This document shows positions 11,101-23,700 of a DNA stretch of 64,000 nt, one piece after another. Position 1 is the first letter of the stretch. Each line of letters opens with the position of its first letter. The stretch lies in contig NW_020825288.1 of NCBI RefSeq assembly GCF_003286085.1, forward strand, positions 7,564,001-7,628,000. The letters are read 5' to 3'. This DNA comes from Drosophila persimilis (Eukaryota; Arthropoda; Insecta; Diptera; Drosophilidae). The notes beneath the pieces were generated by a model, which saw only the letters and a list, made by a program, of their open reading frames with translations, did not search any database and was not told the DNA's origin. The position numbers were made by a program, and so were the translations under genes.

Positions 11101-14100
11101 TCATTGAAACGTTTTTGGAATATCTGAACGGTTCCCCGGACTGTGACTGTGGCTGTGACTGTGCTTTCTTTTGGCCACATACATTTCTGTTCCTTTTCAT
11201 TTTCGAAATGCAATGTTAAGTACTCCAAGCAGGGCTTGGACAGCCAAAGTCGAAGTCGAAGTCGGGCTTAATCTGCGGCTGAGAACCGAGTCGGCCATAG
11301 AGGCCATCAGTTGCAGCGAGTGCCACCCAGCAATCGTCGACAGTCACCACCGCATTGCCATCAACTTAAGACGATTATTTATGAACTGCGCTGGGAGCAG
11401 GGCTTGCAGATGGTGGCAGGCAGGGGGCAGGAAGGGGGGAACGGGAACTGACTGGCTGGCAATGGCCGTTCCAGGACACTGACATCCACACAGCAATGGC
11501 CATGGGCTGGCAATGGAGCACAGGAGAAGGAGAAGGAGAGCCGACAACAAACCCGACACCGACACCATGTACATTGTACCAATGCGTGTTCGATGACTTA
11601 AATGACAAGAAGAACGCGTCCACTGCGGACGGGAGACGGGAGATGGGAGATGGGAGATGGGAGATGGAAGATGCCAGAGCTGCAATTGAGCTGGATCGGG
11701 GGACATGGCAGGGGTGGGCAGAGCTCCTCTGCCAAGTTCACAAAATACTCTTAGCCATGTCATTACAAACTGACTAAATGACACCGCCAGACGTGGAGCA
11801 GAGAAAGAGTGGGAATGAGTGGAAAAGAGACTGCCTGAAGACAGAGATTAGTTCAGCAAACTCCTCTGAAGATCTGCCAGATATGGGATATTCTATAGAT
11901 AGGTACTTAAGCCCCAAACAGATATTTGCATAATGCCCCAAGCGAAATCATAAAAAATAAATCTTCAAAACGTAAGCGAAACAAAAAAATGATTTGCGTG
12001 CGAAAATATCAAAAAAAATAATAAACTTAAATGTTTATACGGGTGTTCCTATATATAACAAAGTTGGAACCGCAACGGAACGGACTTCACCTTTTCGGTT
12101 TTTTGCTGGGACTGGGACTGCATTTGATTTGCTCCAAATATTTCTGGTTCACACTTGGCGCTGATTCCACAGGCTTCACATAGTTTTGATTGATTGCCCA
12201 AACCCCTCGCCATCGCCCTCGCCCTCGCCCTGGCCCTGGCCCTGCCCTTGGGTCTATGCAGCGTGTGAATATACATACATCTCATATTTTATAGCCGACA
12301 AAATCCAACAAAAACCACTGCGACGGGACTACAACAATTTGCGGTCAAAGTCTGCACGAAATTTTTCAATCTTTTTTTTTTGTTTGGTTTCGTTGGGTTT
12401 AGTTTTTTGAAAATGCTGTGTGTGGAAATACGAGGAAGATTTATTGTAGTTAAGGCTGAGAAATATTTGGGATATGTGCGACAGACAGACAGGTTGCTCT
12501 TGGCCAAATAATTATCTAATTTCCCAACTCTTTTTGTTCTACTTTCAGACAACTTTGGAACGAGTGCAAGCGGTAAGTTTTCTTCTTTTTTTTTTGAATG
12601 ACAGAAAAACGGGAAACGGGAGGCGCAAAAAGGTGACACGCCCCACGAACAGAAAGTTCCTTGGTCCACTTTTTGGCCAAAATGGCAGCATCCAGAGAGG
12701 GAAAGACATAGGGAACAGCCTCTCCCTCTCTCTCTTTCTCATTGTCTCTGGCTAAACTGAAAATTGTAGAGTTTGAGTTTGAGTTTGAGATGCGGCTGTT
12801 ATTTAGCCCCTGACAGGACCCATAATTATAAACGAGCATAACCCATCATCAGTTCGGTTCGGATCCGTCCAGCTCTGGTTGGAGAGCGTGAGCGAACCGA
12901 ACAACTAAATGCCGGGGCATATAAATTTTCTGATTAAGAGCCATCTTATCATTATTATAGAGTGAGCGCACGCTCGGGCCTGTGCCTGTGCCTGTCCCTG
13001 TGCCAGCGACTGCCTGCCCTGTGACTTTTGAATGGAGGGAATCGGTTGGGCCGAGGGCTGGGGCATGCTATGGTATGGGGCATGGTGTGGGGCATGGCAT
13101 GGGGATGTGAAACAAAAAAGAAATACCAAACACACACATATCCAGGGAGAGATATTTCAAAATGTAGCCGTGCGTGAGCAGTGCGGGTCGTTCGGTCGGT
13201 CGGTCGGGTCGGTTCTCTCTCTGTGTGTGCCCCTTTAAGGCATTATAGGATTTAGTTTTTGGGATTTCGATTTCTCACACACCCAGCAGCGAAAGAAGAT
13301 TGGAAACGGGGGACGGGGAAAGGGGCACGGGGCAGGGGGCAGGGGGCACGGGGGAGGGAAGAGAAATGTGTAGAACATATTGTTGCTGGGGTTTCGTTTC
13401 GTTGCGTTTCCGAAGATTTCCTGTGAAATACTTTAAGCCCAGGCAATGCCCATGGCAGAACAGGAGGAGGCCTGTTTTTGACTCTTCGGTTCGGTTTTCG
13501 GTTCTGTTTCTGTTTCGGTTTCAGTTTTTGGTTTCTGATTCTGATTCCCAGTTCGGTTGTGTGTTGTGTTTTGTGTTTTGGGTTAAACATACTTGAAATT
13601 CTTGTTTCAATTTGGTTGCCGCTTAAGGGGGCAACGGCAAGGGCAGGGGCAGGGGGGCTCTCCATCTACAAGTATATGTAATTTAATACGCTTTCAAAAT
13701 TAAGAAAAATACATACATCCACACACTCGGATCGATCTGGCGTGGTAGAGGCACGAAAGGTCACAGCAAAAGATTCAAATTCGAAAAGCAGCATAAATAT
13801 CTTTACAAGCGTGTTCTTCCCCCTTTCCCCCGATATCGGGGCTCGAGCTGGAAATATTTCATTATTATTAGACAGTTGCCGAGCGGGCCCCCAAAAGATT
13901 CAACGGATCCCATCTGCCATCGAATCTAGATTTTGTTGTTCATTTTATAATTTATGCTAGCTTTTTTGTTGTCTTGTTATTTCACTTAATTTGCATATTC
14001 TAAAACTGAAAACGAACGCGGAACATTTCTCTAGATTTTTTGTGTTGGGTTTTCCTTCCCTTTCCAGACTTATTTTTCAAGTTAATAAACCATTTTGTTG

Positions 14101-15272
14101 GCTGGAAAAAAGTGCGCTTTTTTTCGCCGTCTCCTTCTCTCTCTCTCTCGCTCACTCTTTTGCCTGACTTTTCCCCTCCAATATGGCCGACAAAGCTGCA
14201 CAAAATGGGGTAACACACACACACACACACACACACACCGCACTGAGGGAAAGAAAGAGAGAAAAACGTTTTTTGCACTTGGTCGCTGAAAGATTTTCAC
14301 ATGCAGGGGCTGATGGTAGGCGGTGACGGAGGGGTCGGGGCGGGGAGGGAGAGTGCAACAACCAAAGTTTCGTTGTTGTCTTCGTGTTTCGTGACTGATG
14401 CGTTATAATTTTCATGCTGTTAAAAAAACATTTTCAGTGTGTTATTAAGAAGAAAAAAATACAAAAAAAAAATGTGAAAAAGAGAAGACAGCCCAGGAAG
14501 CAGAAGAAGGGGGGCAGGAAGGAAGCTGAAGAAGAAGAAGAAGGGTAACATCCCCAATGTCTGTCTGGCCTGCCGTTCGTTGGTGCTGTGGGGGCCCCGC
14601 CCCGACTTTTGCCGCGTTGTCTGCAGTCGCGCCTGCAATTTTGATGTCAAAAATCAACTGCAGACATTCCATTTTTTGTTGCCTGCTTGTTTTTTTTGTG
14701 TACGCTAAACGAAATTACACGCTTATGAATTGCTTAATATCATGTAGAAAATAATACAAATAATGGGAAAGGCAAACAGCAGACGGCAGCAGGGCTGAAG
14801 GAAAACCTCAGAGGTTCAGGGCCCAAGTCAAAAGCAATCAGATTCAGCTCAAGTCAGTCACCTGTGGGGCTCCCCTCTGCCCACCGAGCAAGGTGTCAAT
14901 GCGAGTGCATAAAGAATAATGAATCCGAGCCCCATCTACAGCTGCAGCCCACTCCCGAAGCCTAACACTCCGCCGGGAAGAACACCCAAAAACAAATTAA
15001 ACCCGCTGCCATTAATCTTCGGTGCTGCAGCCAATGCCAGAGACCGAGACTCCCTTGGTGGCAGATCAGCTCAGAGCTCAGAGCTCAGTCTGAGGCTCAG
15101 TTTCACTCCCAGTCAGAGTCGCAGTCCCCGTTCCGTGGCACATGCACATCCACATCCACATAATCAAGGTGAGATGCATTTCAACATGTCTCATAAATTC
15201 GAACGGATTGAGCGCGAGACAATCCTGTCCAGGCGTCGTTCGCTGCGTTGCCTGGCATTTGCATAAAGCTCC

Positions 15273-15323
<51 letters not shown>

Positions 15324-17690
15324 TTATATGAACGGCATACGGGAATGGCTGTAGTGTGTGTGTATCGCTCGAAAGAGGTTCATAAATTTGGCAAATTTGA
15401 CAATTATGCGCATTAATAATAAATAAAATTGACAATAATTGAATTTGAATAATTTGATTTTGCATATGCGGAGGGAATGAGAGACAGACTCGAGACTGGG
15501 GCTACACATATGGCTAATCTGCATATAAGGCGGTTGTTGCCTCCGACAGCTTCAGCTTCAGTTTCAGCTTTTTCTTTTTCCGAGTTTCGACTTTTTCTGT
15601 GGGTAGGCGTGAAAACATGTGTTGGCTTTTTGGCTTTCGGTGGTTGCCTGGCTTGGAATTTTAATAAACTTTTTTTGCTGAAAAGTAAGCCTATTGAATG
15701 AATGGAACAGCTCCAGCTCCGGCTCCGGCTCCAACTCCAGCCATTGGCAGCAGCCTGAGAACCAAAGTCCCCGAGTCCCAGATCCAACGGGTCCAAGGCT
15801 GCTTCGGCTGCCTCTCATGATCCAAGCGAACCGCAAAAATCCGTACGAAAATAATGAGGCATGAACATGTTGCAGCATCCAGCAGCAGCAGCAGCTATGC
15901 TTTTTTGTTGTTGTTTTTTGTTTTGTTTGCAACATTATTATTATTTTTATTATTATTTTCATTTTTTTTTTTTTTCATTTTTTGCCCGGTTGTTTGCCGG
16001 CCAAAACAATGCAACAAGCCGACAATGATGATGCCCCGTTGGCCGTGGCTGGTTGCTGGTTTCGCCTGGTTTGCCGGGGCTCAAAATATTGCAGCGGATC
16101 ACACAAATCCTCCATAAAAAGCCTCTCCATATGTACACGTACATATCGGAGTGGGACGGCGGGGCACAGGACGGGGGGACGGGGGCAAAGCCAAAAGCCA
16201 AAGCGGCTTTTGTGTTAATACTTCAAACTGTTTTTTGTGTGCTGTGCTCCCTCTGTCTTCTCTCCTCTCTCTCTCTCTCTGGGAAGAAGCCCCGCAAAAA
16301 AAAAATGGCCACAAAAATTGCTATTGACTTTGGAGTCTGGCTCTGGCTATGGCTCTGGCTCTGGGCCTGCTCTGTACCCGGCCATATGTCCGAGGCTGAG
16401 GTTGTTGTTGTTCTTATTGACTTGTTGCCGTTTTATGGCGTTGCGCGATTGGGTGATCCATCATCATTCTGTGGCCTCTGATAATTTGCAGTTTATTCAT
16501 CCTCGTTGTTTGAGTTTTTTGGGATTCGCCCATGAAAACTGGGCAGGAAAATTGGCCCAGACTGGAGGGAAAATCTCGTGCCCAGGGCTCTTAGAATGTA
16601 GCCAATAGATCATGTCAATTGGAGCCCCGATCAAAGCAGAGTTCAGCGCGTGGAACATTATTCAATGTTTAATTAAGTCGTATCGAGAGCTTTATTAATT
16701 GCCCGATCATTTGTGCACTTGTGTCTGGCTGTATAATTGTCACTGCTGATCCCGACTAAAGTTAGATTAATCGCAGATCTTTATCACTGTAGAGATTCAA
16801 TAAAGCCACATAAATCATGGCCAGGCAGCGGGCAGCGGGCGGCTCTGGTGGCTAATAAGCGCGCCAACACCTTTGGAGGTCTCACTTTGGATCCCGGCTC
16901 GAGTGTTTGCTGTTCAGTCAGCCACCCACTTGACAATCACCCGAGCTGTGTTGCTGTTGTTGGCTGATGATGATGACGCCCTTTTCTTAGCTTTTGTGAG
17001 CCATGTGTGTGGCGGCTGCCTCTGCTGAAGTGCTCAAGTTGGAGGCTCAGCTCAAGCGCAGCTTCTTTGCCTACACTTGAAGAGCACACAGCCAGAGCCT
17101 CGGGCCTGAAGTGTTTGCTGAGCTGCAGCTGAAGCTGAAGCCGGGGCTCGCCTCTTGTGACAAAACGTTGCCCCAACACTGCTTTGCTTGGCTGCTGGCC
17201 TGGAGTGGCCACCCAAGGCGTTTCTGGCTGATTTCTTTTGACATGTTTTGAATTCAATTACCAAACCCGAAGGCACACAAGTCGCAATCTGCACGTAGCA
17301 CGTAGCAGATAGCAGATAGACAATTGCTGTTGTTCCTGGCTGCTGCTTTCGCTGCTGTTTATTATCATTTAAAGCAGAACTCAATTAGTTGTTGGCCAGG
17401 CCGCCGCCCAGGCCGAAGCACTCGACTCACACACACACACACACACACATGCACAGGGGCCGGTCCATGTCGATGAGCCTAAGCAGACTTCCGCCATGTT
17501 CTCTGGGGCCGACCCGGTTCGGTGCGTTCCTATTGGAAAATGATTGACAGACGATTGGCATGGATTTGTATAAACAAATGCCGGGGCCCCCTGAAAGACG
17601 CGCCAGGCGCAAAAACAGTTTGAAATGGGGAAAACTCACACTCGCCACGAAAATGGAAAGTTTTCTTTGGGCGAGTGGCAAGTGCGCGGC

Positions 17691-17723
<33 letters not shown>

Positions 17724-20700
17724 GAGAGCATTTGGCGTTTTTCATTTTGTGAGGAAAAGTTTATTTAAAAACTAATTGAAAACTGCTCGGAATCCACCCT
17801 CTCCCCCTCCCCCCTCTCGAGCCCCACAGTCAAGTAGTTTGGAAATATTTTGCCAGGCCAGAAGAGTGGGAGTCGCTCTTCCTTCGATTTCATTCTGTTT
17901 TTCACTGGCTGTCTCTGCCTCTTTCCCTCTGTTTGTTTCTTGTACATTGGAAAAGCAATTTGTTTGTTTTTGCTGTCCGGAAAGTGCATTTTGTTATTGA
18001 ATTTTATGCAGAATCCATAGATATTTATTTCTACAATTTCTCGAATTATTCTGAGGGAAATTCATACAAAAAGCAAACATTTTGGGACCTAATTGAAGGC
18101 TAAAGGATCTGTATAGAAATCTTAATCAATCGTGGGACCTTCTCCAAGCATTTGGTTTGGGTTTTGTCAGCTTTACTCTATAATTGCATTCCCTGGAAGA
18201 AAGAGAGGGGTGGTGGTGGGGGCAAGGAAAAGCCAGCAGGAAACTAAAAATGTTTTGTATGTCAGTATAAAGGAAAAATCGCAAAATTTACTGCAAATTG
18301 GAATTTTGCGCAATTGTAGAAGGCAGCAACAAAAACGCAAAAAAAATAGCAGGAAAAAAAGGAAAACGAAGTACAGAAAACAAACATGAAAATGTGGCAA
18401 GCAGAGCATAGTCCACCAACAACTGTGGAAACTATTCTTTTTTTTTGGTTCTGGAGGTTCCTTGCAACAATACCGACACACACACACACACACAGGCACA
18501 CATGTCTGTCTGTCTGTCTGTTTGCCTCTGAAATGGCGTCTTTGGTTCCTGCATCCTTCGTCCTTTAAGCCAATAATAAATAAAAATGCTTGCCACAAGA
18601 GCGAACCACCACCCGCCGCCCACGACAGAAATGGCAACGAAAATTGCGACGGCATCAAATTTATTTCCCCCTTCCCCGCCACCCAACCTCCACCCCAAAA
18701 AAAAAAACAGCAGCAGCAACAACTTATTGGGAATTGAGGGGCAGCAGAAGCCGGTCGATGTGGAGCTGGAGTCGGAGTTGGGCCCCCATAAAGTCGACAA
18801 AGTTATAGTGGAAATTAATTAAGTTTTGCGCTGCGCTTAACAATTCAATTAAAAGAAAAATGCAAGCGGCTTTATCGTCTTGGTCTCGGTCTCGCCCGTA
18901 CAGCGCCGTACAGCGAAAAGCACTTTGGAAAGCTTCAAACCCCGAATCCCGAGGCACTTGGCGGCGGCCCCAGATACGCACCGATCCGATCCTCTGCAAA
19001 CTGGGGACTGGGCACCGGGCACCGTCCTAATCTCCCTGTTACACGAGTGCCCCGCTCAAGTGGCACAAGTGCTTTTGCACATCGTTATTATAACAATAAT
19101 AAGCAGCAGTCTTGGGGCTGGGATGCGAAGATCCGAAGATGCGGCTCTTGCCAAAGATTAATTGTGTTTGGGTCTGGAAATGGAAATGGGAGCACACACC
19201 AAACCGAAATCCAACACACACACACACACACAGAAATTACTTCGAGAAGAGACGAAAGACGAGAGGCGGTGGATCGAGAGTCGTCGGCGTAAAGTGCAAT
19301 CCACTTGAAGGAATTTACATATCACCAGCAGATACCAGTCCCAACCCATGCCCATGCCCATGCCCATGCCCATCTTCAGTCGTCTCGTAGCAGCCCCAAC
19401 TCCATCTCCGTCTCCGTCTCCATCTGCAACTCCGTCTCCTGACCATGTTGCAGGCAAATGCATTAATCAATTTCATGTTTTCTTAAGCGCGCGCCCGTCG
19501 CGATTTGAGTGCCACAGTCCGTGGCCTCCTCTGGCCCCAGCCTCCGGAGCCTCCGGAGTCTCGCGTCTCCGCTTTCCGTACGAGTGGAATAATCAATTTC
19601 GAGGATCATAAACAACTTTTAATGAAGTTGTTAAGTGCCAGCAGCTAGCAGCTAGCAGCTAGCAGCATTTGCTCAATGCGTTGTTGGCCCGGCTAAAGTG
19701 CAGCTCAGAGAGCGAAAGAGCGAGGCTTCGATAAGCCCGAGAAGAGCGGGCGCACTCTCCTCGTAATGGACTCCTCCGCACACTCAGGGCTCAGGGCTCA
19801 GGGCCCTCCGATTTGGCCAGATTCGGTTGGTCATTCAGCTCCCATCTCATTGGGGCGACGCATTTCCATAATTGCTAAATTATGCAACCCAGAGAGCGGA
19901 GCGGGCGAGGCGCTAGAAAGGGTCCAACAAGTGATTGTTTTGGGAACTTCTTTTGTTCTTTTTTTTTTTTGGAAGTTTCTGGTAAATTAATTTTACAACT
20001 TTTTAATGCAATGCGCCTTTTTTCTGCTTCTCTTTGGGCTCCTCTCGGAGGGTTTTTCCGGTGTGGGGTTAGTGGCTCTGTTGGGGCCAGAGGAGGGTAT
20101 CCACTGTTCTGCTCTTTCTCAGGCGCGTATGATGTTCTTCTGGTTTATGTTTTTTTTCGTATTTGGTATGCCCACCACCATCAGCTTTTGTTTTATGGTA
20201 TGTTTAGAAAATCAAGCACACCTCTCTGTCCCGAACGAATGAGCGAACGTCTCCATCGGCGACTAAATTAATCAAAACCAACTTCCGGTTTACGCAAAAT
20301 GGCGTGAAGTCTGCCACCATGTCCGTCTGTGTCCGTGTCTGTGTCGGTCCGATTGTGCATGTCTGTGTGTGTGTTTGGCTACTGTGCATATACGATTTTC
20401 CCTGCGAGTGTGAAAATTAATGAATGAGTTAACTGAAAAATTAATGAAAACCAGCCAGAGTGAAGGTGGAGCGAAAGCAAATGCCAAAGGTGTTGTGCAA
20501 AAGATAAAGCATGGAAAATTTATGAACCACTCAAGGAACACAGACCTGAACCGAACCGAACCGAACCGATCTGAGGAGGAGGTGGTGGTGGTGGTGGTGG
20601 TGGTGGTGGTGGTGGTAGGCCTCATGGCTACTGCCAAGTTAGACATTCATAGGCGACGCAGCGCACCATGTTTGGTGTTGGGAAATATTTGTTTTGGCCC

Positions 20701-23700
20701 GAAATCTGATGATCACGATGATGGTGATGATGATGGGGTGGAATGCAGAGCAAGGGTATGCCGAGCAGCGTGAAATTATGCAATGCTCTGATTAGGGGTG
20801 GGAGCGGAGCGGAGTGGAGTGGAGTCTCTGGTTTATTTTGTTTGCATTTGCGCAGCGATTTGGGCTTCCTGTTTGAGGGGCTACCATTTGAGTTACTTAA
20901 GTGTAACTAAAACTTTAGGTAAACACACAAATAACATACTTAATATTAAACAAAAATATACAAAATCCAAAGAGATCTAGTGCTGATGATGATGATGAGA
21001 GGGAAAACAAAGCCCGAAAGCGGAAACGCTCTGTCTGTGTGGGTGTGGGTGTGGGTGTGAGAAGGGAAAGGGATTTGGCCATGGCAAACAAAAGCCAAAA
21101 GATAAAAGCCTGGAAAATTTAAATTAACCAAAAATTATGCACGAACATTACCAAAAGAGACAGAGACAGAGACAGAGCCAAGGCAGCTCCCAACAGCCAA
21201 CAGTCGACCCCTGACAAATATTAATTTTGTTTCTAAACAAGACCAAGTCGGAGGCAAAAGCAGAGCCAGAGAGCCGGAGAGAGATCCAGTCCGGTGACCT
21301 GCAGTGTCTTGAACGGCAGCCACAAACAATGTCATCCATATGATTATCGTTATGGCTAGTAAAGTAATTTTATGCCTACTTGACAAACAGCCATAAACCA
21401 GCAGAGCAAACACCAGAGAGACCAGAGACACGTCTCCTCCCCCTCCCATGGTTGCATGGATGCTGTGTGGCAGAGTGTGGAGCAGGGACAACATTGACAT
21501 AGGCATTGAACGCATAGAACACATAGAACGTAGAACAGAACCCAAGCGAGCAGTGTACTCATCTTTCTTGCAACTTCTTTTCCTTATACCTTTTTCCAGG
21601 TGATGCCAGCAACGCCAGCATAGGAAGTGGCGAGGGCACCGGCGAGGAGGACGACGACTCGAGCGGCAAAAAGAACCAAAAGAAACGTGGCATTTTCCCA
21701 AAAGTAGCAACCAACATATTGAGAGCGTGGCTGTTTCAGCATTTAACGGTGAGTCCAAACTATAGCCATAGCCGTAGCCATAGCCCCCCCAGATTCCGGC
21801 CAATGGGGCGCACACACGTCAGAGATGTTATCGGGATCTCCACGGGAATCTCTGACTGGCTGGGGCCTAGGCCTAGGCCCACCCTCAGCCCCAACCCCAG
21901 TCCCAGTCCCAGTCCCAGCGACTGCTGCTTCAACTGATAAGAGGAGGGAGCACCAGTGCCCACTTTGTAGTTAGTGGGTATTTTTTTCGTGGCGTGGCAG
22001 GTTGATAAGATTACCTTACCTCATGGACTGGCTCCCTCCCAATGAATGGCCTGCGTCAATGGGGTGGGCCTGGGAGCTGCACGGGCGATGATGTAAACGA
22101 TAGCAGCGAGGCGAGGCGCCATTGGAACCTTGATTATATGGCCATTAGGGTGGCAAATGCAAACAAGATTGTGGGGCACGGCCAACCACTTGGCAAACCT
22201 CAACTGCGTGACTCAATCGAAGTCCTTATCCGCAGTCCATTCACTCTAAGACCCAAGCATCCCATTTACGACATCCCAATACGAGAATACCCTTTGAAAG
22301 GCAGCTTCTTTGCTCGGTCATCGCGTCCAATTAGATTTCCATTTGGGGCCATCAAAGAGCTTGGCTAAACGGCCTCGGCCTCGGCATCGGCATCGGCCTG
22401 AATGCGGCAGTAAAAACAAATTGCCAAAACGGAGGCAAAAACTATTCAAACTGCAGTTCAAAGTTGCCTTCAGATCTGGCCAGCGGAAGTCCAGTCCAAC
22501 GGATGTGTAATACAAATAAACAGATTTGTTATGCGCCACTTTATGTTAAGCAGAAGGATGCCGGAATCCTTTGAAGGGACCAAAAAAAAAAAGGATGTCC
22601 GAATGGCAAAGGTACACGAAGGGTTGATTTGACCGAAAAAAGGCAAAACAAAACTATAAGATTTTATGCTCGCCGGTCAAGGAAGTTCAAACTACGTTCT
22701 TTTGGCCATTTGGCCATTAGCTGGGGTACTCTTTTTTGCCGTATCTGCGGCTGCGGCTGCGACTGCTGTCTGCTGGCTGCGTATGTAAAATGATAAAAAT
22801 CTTAATGGAATTTTGTAAATGTGTGGCCAAAGCTAACGACCAGCAGCAGCAGCAGCAGCAGCGCTGACCAACGCCCAGACCCTGTCCAGACTCTGGGCAG
22901 AAGAGGGCGATAAGCAAGCAAATCGGAAATTAAAGTTGAGGCCAGGACCACGACCAGGACCAGGACCAATCCAAGTTAGCACAGTTTAAAATGGTGGCAC
23001 CCAGCCACCCTCTGGGAAAGGAAAACAGCGGAAGCGGCATTAGCCCAACCACCCACACCCACACCCTCACCCACCCCACGGCTGACATTGATGAATTGCC
23101 GTTTAAATCGGCGCATCACTCATGTTTGCCCGGCGGCAGCGTCTCGACTTTCCACAGCCACAGCCGCAGCCTCAGCCTCGGGCCGAGGCCGGGCGGCAGG
23201 CGGCAGGAGGCAGGCGACGGGCGGCGCTTGCATATCCTTGACTGATTCCGTTTGTCCCCGGCTTAATGCCATTAACAGTTTTTCAAACGCATTAGGGAAA
23301 TTGTTTTCTTTCGTTTTTGTGCCGGTTTTTCGACATATCCCATGCGTTGGAAACTTTAATTTCGTATTCAAAGACTTCGATTTGAGATAATGCAATGTTT
23401 GGCAGTGTTTGATTTATCACCATCTTATAGTATCGAATGTTGAATGTAGCAGGGGGGTGGGGAGGGGGTGGCAAAGGGGAAAGCAGTGCCGTTCAATTGA
23501 AATAATTAACAAGTGTATTGCGACGGCGGCCATGACGGATATGTGTCGTCGGCAATGGCGACGATGTCGTTAAGAAACCGAACCCCCCAGTGCCCAGACC
23601 CAGTTGCAGGCCCCTAATAAGACCGCAACGACGACGACGACGACGACGACGACTCCAATGATGGTGCTAATGAAGTGCATGGCATGGCTGTGTGGCTGTG

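Larger units (their letters stand above)
12573..21599 (+). other. hth: hth intron, 9027 bp
   Basis: This is the largest intron wholly inside the window, with a GTAAGT donor and a TTTTTCCAG acceptor. It holds CA arrays (14212-14238, 15279-15319, 17428-17449), a run of 28 G (17693-17720), a GCTAGCA tandem (about 19640-19665), a CCCATG tandem (about 19347-19373) and (GGT)12 at 20581-20616. An exact Exd-Hth composite binding site lies at 17541-17550. I found no coding sequence. Confidence 0.85.

Noticed and set aside
21135-21815. 226-codon frame on the - strand
   Set aside because: It is antisense to the hth exon at 21600-21748, and the rest is by-product of GAGACA and GGCTAT repeats.
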